Assembly (NCBI GenBank): GCA_010031985.1
Contig: RGYP01000062.1
Location: 1-8,347, forward strand
Source of the DNA: Gammaproteobacteria bacterium
GTDB taxonomy: Bacteria > Pseudomonadota > Gammaproteobacteria > Steroidobacterales > Steroidobacteraceae
Reading direction: 5' to 3'
Length of the DNA: 8,347 nucleotides
Shown: piece after piece, positions 6,362 through 8,347 of the stretch
Layout: every line of letters starts with the position of its first letter
Numbering within the stretch: the first letter of the stretch is position 1
The notes under the pieces: generated by a model
What the model was told of the DNA's origin: nothing
Databases searched by the model: none
The model's input: only the letters and a program-made list of their open reading frames with translations
Made by a program: the position numbers and the translations under genes

Positions 6362-7387
6362 TCACAGGCTCCAGGCCCAGAACTTCCAGTCGAGCACCCG
6401 TGTCTCTTGCTCGGGTTGGCCGCGCGCGGCATAACAGTCGGCTTCGAGGCGTAGCAGCGCACCACCGCCCTCGGCGGCAGCGAGCGGCACGATCTCGGTG
6501 ATCGTGAACTCGGTACGCAAGCGATCGCCTTCGATGACGGGTGCGAGGTGATCGCAACTTTCCCAGGCGAGCATCGAGAGCAGGTTCGGCAGCGCCCGGG
6601 TGATTTGCGCAAAGCCCATGAAGATGGTGTGGCCACCGTAGACCAACCGTTCGCCAAGATGCGAGAGCTTCGAGTCGGTATGCGCCATCGCCATGTTCAG
6701 CGACAGTCGCACGAGCTCGGGGGCCGCGGTGATGGTGTCGCGAGCTTCGATCCTGAATTTTTGGCCGACGGCAAGGTCTGCGGCTCGTCTTCCGCTCCAC
6801 GCCGCCGCCGGGCCGAGCGACCAACCGCGTGGCACGACTTTGCGGATGAGGTCGGCGCCCGCCGCGCGGCCGACCGTATCGAGATCATCGGCATGGGGGG
6901 TTCGTGCGTCGGGGTCGCGGCAAGGAATCATCGGGCAACGCCAGAAATGCAGCACGGTCGCACCGCGCTGGTTGGTCGTGGTCATTTCTAGCGCAACGAT
7001 CCCGGTGGCGGCGCGACCCGCCTGCGTGCGGTTCTGACGCAAACCGACCACACGGGTACGCGTATACAGCGTATCTCCCGTGAACACGGGTTCTTGCAGC
7101 GCGAGTCCCCGATAAAAGAGATTGCCCTTGACGCGCTGCGAAGCCCAGGTGGATTGCCCGATCGCGACGTTGATCGCGAGCAAGGGATGGCAGAGCGGCT
7201 GGCTGACCCCGGTCACGCGCTCGGCCGTGGCGGCATCGAGCGGCAGGCGCAGTCGATCGCCGAACAGCGCCTGGTGCAGGGCGACGTGCCCCGCGTTCAG
7301 GGTGATCGCCGGTGCGTCGAACTCGAGACCGGGATGCAAGTCCTCGAACCATGGGCCGCTGATGTCGATCGAATCGCTCGCGTTCAT
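6362..7387 (-). CDS. MaoC-like double-hotdog dehydratase/hydratase
   Basis: A 341-residue MaoC-type protein with two hotdog folds, resembling the mesaconyl-CoA hydratase / beta-methylmalyl-CoA dehydratase branch. It is expected to add or remove water across a 2-enoyl-CoA or branched dicarboxyl-CoA double bond in the cytoplasm. The first half contains GPWFEDLHPGLEFDAP (11-26), CHPLLAINVAIGQST (66-80), KGNLFYRGLAL (87-97) and TTNQRGATVLHFWRC (137-151). The second half contains TAAPELVRLSLNMAMAHTD (220-238), RLVYGGHTIFMGFAQ (247-261) and ESCDHLAPVIEGDRL (276-290). The His236/Asp238 pair with YGGHT is the likely hydratase site (family inference). The ATG overlaps the TauE/SafE TGA, and an AGGA lies 7 bases upstream. 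Nearby CoA-ligase and PrpD genes fit a CoA-thioester pathway. A symbol such as mcd or meh would overreach because specificity is unproven. Confidence 0.9.
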   Translation of the reverse strand: MNASDSIDISGPWFEDLHPGLEFDAPAITLNAGHVALHQALFGDRLRLPLDAATAERVTGVSQPLCHPLLAINVAIGQSTWASQRVKGNLFYRGLALQEPVFTGDTLYTRTRVVGLRQNRTQAGRAATGIVALEMTTTNQRGATVLHFWRCPMIPCRDPDARTPHADDLDTVGRAAGADLIRKVVPRGWSLGPAAAWSGRRAADLAVGQKFRIEARDTITAAPELVRLSLNMAMAHTDSKLSHLGERLVYGGHTIFMGFAQITRALPNLLSMLAWESCDHLAPVIEGDRLRTEFTITEIVPLAAAEGGGALLRLEADCYAARGQPEQETRVLDWKFWAWSL

Positions 7388-8211
7388 GCGAAGGTCCTGA
7401 GAAGCATGCGAAGGGCTACCAAACTAAGAAATCCGCCGAATATTTTGGAGAGCGTGCGTTTGTCCAGCGCATGTGCGAGGCGCGCGCCCACCGGGGCCGT
7501 GAGCATGGACATGGGTGCGACCAGTGCGAGCACCAGCAGGCTGACGAGTCCCACGGTGGCGCCGGGCAGTGCAACACCCGGGCTCGCTAGCAGGTAGCCG
7601 ATCGTGCCGGGTACCGACAGCAGTAGCCCAAAGAAAGCGGCCGTGCCCACGGCTTGGTGGATGGCCCCGCCGGTCAGGGTCATGGCGGGCACGGAGAGTG
7701 TTCCACCGCCGATGCCCATCATCGAAGAAACCATGCCGATCACGCCTCCGATGAGTTTGCCGCCGAGGCCCGTCGGCACCCGTGCGGCGAGGCGCAGATG
7801 ATCGAGAGGCAAAAACATCTTGAGCGAGACGAGCGCGGCGACGATGCCGAAGACGCCCGTGAGCGCATCGTCGCTCGCCCGCGAGGCCAACAGGCTGCCG
7901 GCGAGTCCGCCGAGCACGATGCCGGGGGCCCAGGCGCGGACGATGTCCCAGTCGATGCCGCCGCGCCGGTGGTGGGCACGCGAGGAAGAAATCGAGGTCG
8001 GCACGATCGCGGCGAGCGAAGTGGCGACGGCCACGTGCATGCACCACTCGCGCGGGAAACCGGCGTAGGGCAGGGCGAACTCGAGCACCGGGACCATGAC
8101 GATACCCCCGCCCACGCCGAGCAGACCGGCGAGCAGCCCGGCAAACAAGCCCGTCGCGATCAGCAACGAGACCAGCAGCCAAAGTGTGGAGGGGTCGGAG
8201 GCCAAAGCCAT
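7384..8211 (-). CDS. TauE/SafE-family membrane exporter
   Basis: A 275-residue polytopic inner-membrane protein of the TauE/SafE (DUF81, TSUP) family, which moves sulfite, sulfonates or organic anions. The internal duplication typical of the family is visible: GLLGVGGGIVMVPVL (29-43) and SSMMGIGGGTLSVPAM (162-177), each opening a half of about four membrane helices. Hydrophobic segments lie near residues 10-45, 57-73, 95-110, 115-135, 150-166, 185-210, 217-237 and 256-272. The ATG at 8211 was chosen over a GTG at 8256: it gives family-typical length, starts just before the first helix and leaves 59 bases to the divergent Tat gene instead of 14. No strong ribosome site is seen. The TGA overlaps the MaoC-like ATG (ATGA), so exporter and hydratase are translated together. 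The substrate may be a pathway product or sulfite; no sulfonate genes are in view. Confidence 0.9.
   Translation of the reverse strand: MALASDPSTLWLLVSLLIATGLFAGLLAGLLGVGGGIVMVPVLEFALPYAGFPREWCMHVAVATSLAAIVPTSISSSRAHHRRGGIDWDIVRAWAPGIVLGGLAGSLLASRASDDALTGVFGIVAALVSLKMFLPLDHLRLAARVPTGLGGKLIGGVIGMVSSMMGIGGGTLSVPAMTLTGGAIHQAVGTAAFFGLLLSVPGTIGYLLASPGVALPGATVGLVSLLVLALVAPMSMLTAPVGARLAHALDKRTLSKIFGGFLSLVALRMLLRTFA
7395..7398 (-). promoter_or_regulatory. Ribosome binding site of the MaoC-like gene
   Basis: AGGA on the minus strand sits 7 bases before the ATG at 7387 and inside the 3' end of the TauE/SafE gene. With the ATGA overlap it supports this start. It is the clearest Shine-Dalgarno of any minus-strand gene in the window. 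Confidence 0.5.
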
Positions 8212-8270
8212 GCGGACAGCGAGTTTAGGGGAAGTTTCGTCCGCGCGTGGCAACACGTAGAGTGCAAGCC
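8212..8270. promoter_or_regulatory. Divergent gap between the exporter and Tat-protein genes, with an inverted repeat
   Basis: This 59-base gap must hold start signals for both flanking genes. It contains a perfect 6-base inverted repeat, GCGGAC (8212-8217) and GTCCGC (8239-8244), 21 bases apart. Between the arms the minus strand has TAAACT (8227-8222), a weak -10 match. TTGCCA upstream of it is a fair -35, but the spacer is 20 bases. The pieces could form a repressor-controlled promoter for the exporter operon; none is strong alone. Confidence 0.25.
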
Positions 8271-8347
8271 ATGCAGCGGCAGAGTGGCACCGATCGTCGT
8301 CAGTTCATGATTCGCGCAGCAGGCGCGGCGAGCGGCGCTTGGCTGTC
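8271..8347 (+). CDS. N-terminus of a Tat-exported protein (3' end outside window)
   Basis: An ATG at 8271 opens a frame that stays open to the window edge and reads MQRQSGTDRRQFMIRAAG, then AASGAWL. The DRRQFM core matches the twin-arginine pattern (S/T)RRxFLK closely and is followed by an Ala/Gly-rich hydrophobic stretch, as in Tat signal peptides. The mature protein would fold in the cytoplasm and cross to the periplasm, often carrying a cofactor. Only 25 whole codons are visible, so the family cannot be named. No clear Shine-Dalgarno precedes it; a GTG at 8262 is an alternative start. It diverges from the TauE/SafE gene. The signal-peptide pattern is the sole evidence that this is a gene. 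Confidence 0.65.
   Translation, partial: MQRQSGTDRRQFMIRAAGAASGAWL

Noticed and set aside
6343..6364. Inverted TGAC/GTCA across the gap between the coiled-coil and MaoC-like genes, as a bidirectional terminator
   Set aside because: The arms are four bases and arise from the two opposing TGA stops; no GC stem or T-run follows.
8212..8256. A 15-residue N-terminal extension of the TauE/SafE protein from a GTG at 8256
   Set aside because: It is polar, has no ribosome site and would nearly abolish the divergent intergenic gap; the ATG at 8211 gives family length.
7654..8310. Plus-strand frame of 218 codons opposite the TauE/SafE gene
   Set aside because: Its composition is rich in His, Glu, Asp and Arg from reading a membrane-protein gene backwards, and it collides with the Tat-signal frame.

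Overview
The window is GC-rich, densely packed bacterial DNA, most likely from a Pseudomonadota (beta- or gammaproteobacterial type) with a metabolically versatile genome. That placement rests on base composition, protein families and gene packing only; nothing here fixes the taxon. Nearly every base is coding, with gaps of 16 to 87 bases. There are no RNA genes, insertion sequences, CRISPR arrays or clear terminators. Two genes are cut by the window edges: a PuuE-like polysaccharide deacetylase/amidohydrolase at the left and a Tat-exported protein at the right.

Layout: the left-edge deacetylase-like gene (+) ends tail-to-tail, with overlapping stop codons, against a three-gene minus-strand operon. 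In transcription order that operon is an MmgE/PrpD-family protein (4807-3413), a phenylacetate-CoA-ligase-like acyl-adenylating enzyme (3416-2004) and an amidase-signature hydrolase (2029-719). Each junction in it overlaps. Divergent from the operon is a plus-strand pair: a class I SAM-dependent methyltransferase with an unassigned helical N-terminal region (start 4895 or 4835, to 6028), and a coupled 106-residue coiled-coil-type protein of unknown function (6025-6345). A second minus-strand operon follows: a TauE/SafE-type membrane exporter (8211-7384) coupled by an ATGA overlap to a double-hotdog MaoC-like dehydratase/hydratase (7387-6362). The Tat-signal gene starts divergently at 8271.

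The enzyme classes fit a catabolic module for an unidentified substrate carrying carboxyl and amide groups. In this reading a PuuE-like amidohydrolase and an amidase cleave C-N bonds, the PaaK-like ligase makes a CoA thioester, and PrpD-type and MaoC-type enzymes dehydrate, hydrate or isomerise intermediates. The TauE/SafE protein would export an anion, and the methyltransferase may modify a substrate or product. The individual family assignments are secure; the pathway is inference from neighbourhood. The best candidate for something undescribed is this gene combination, together with the methyltransferase/coiled-coil pair and the compact divergent control region between 4793 and 4894.
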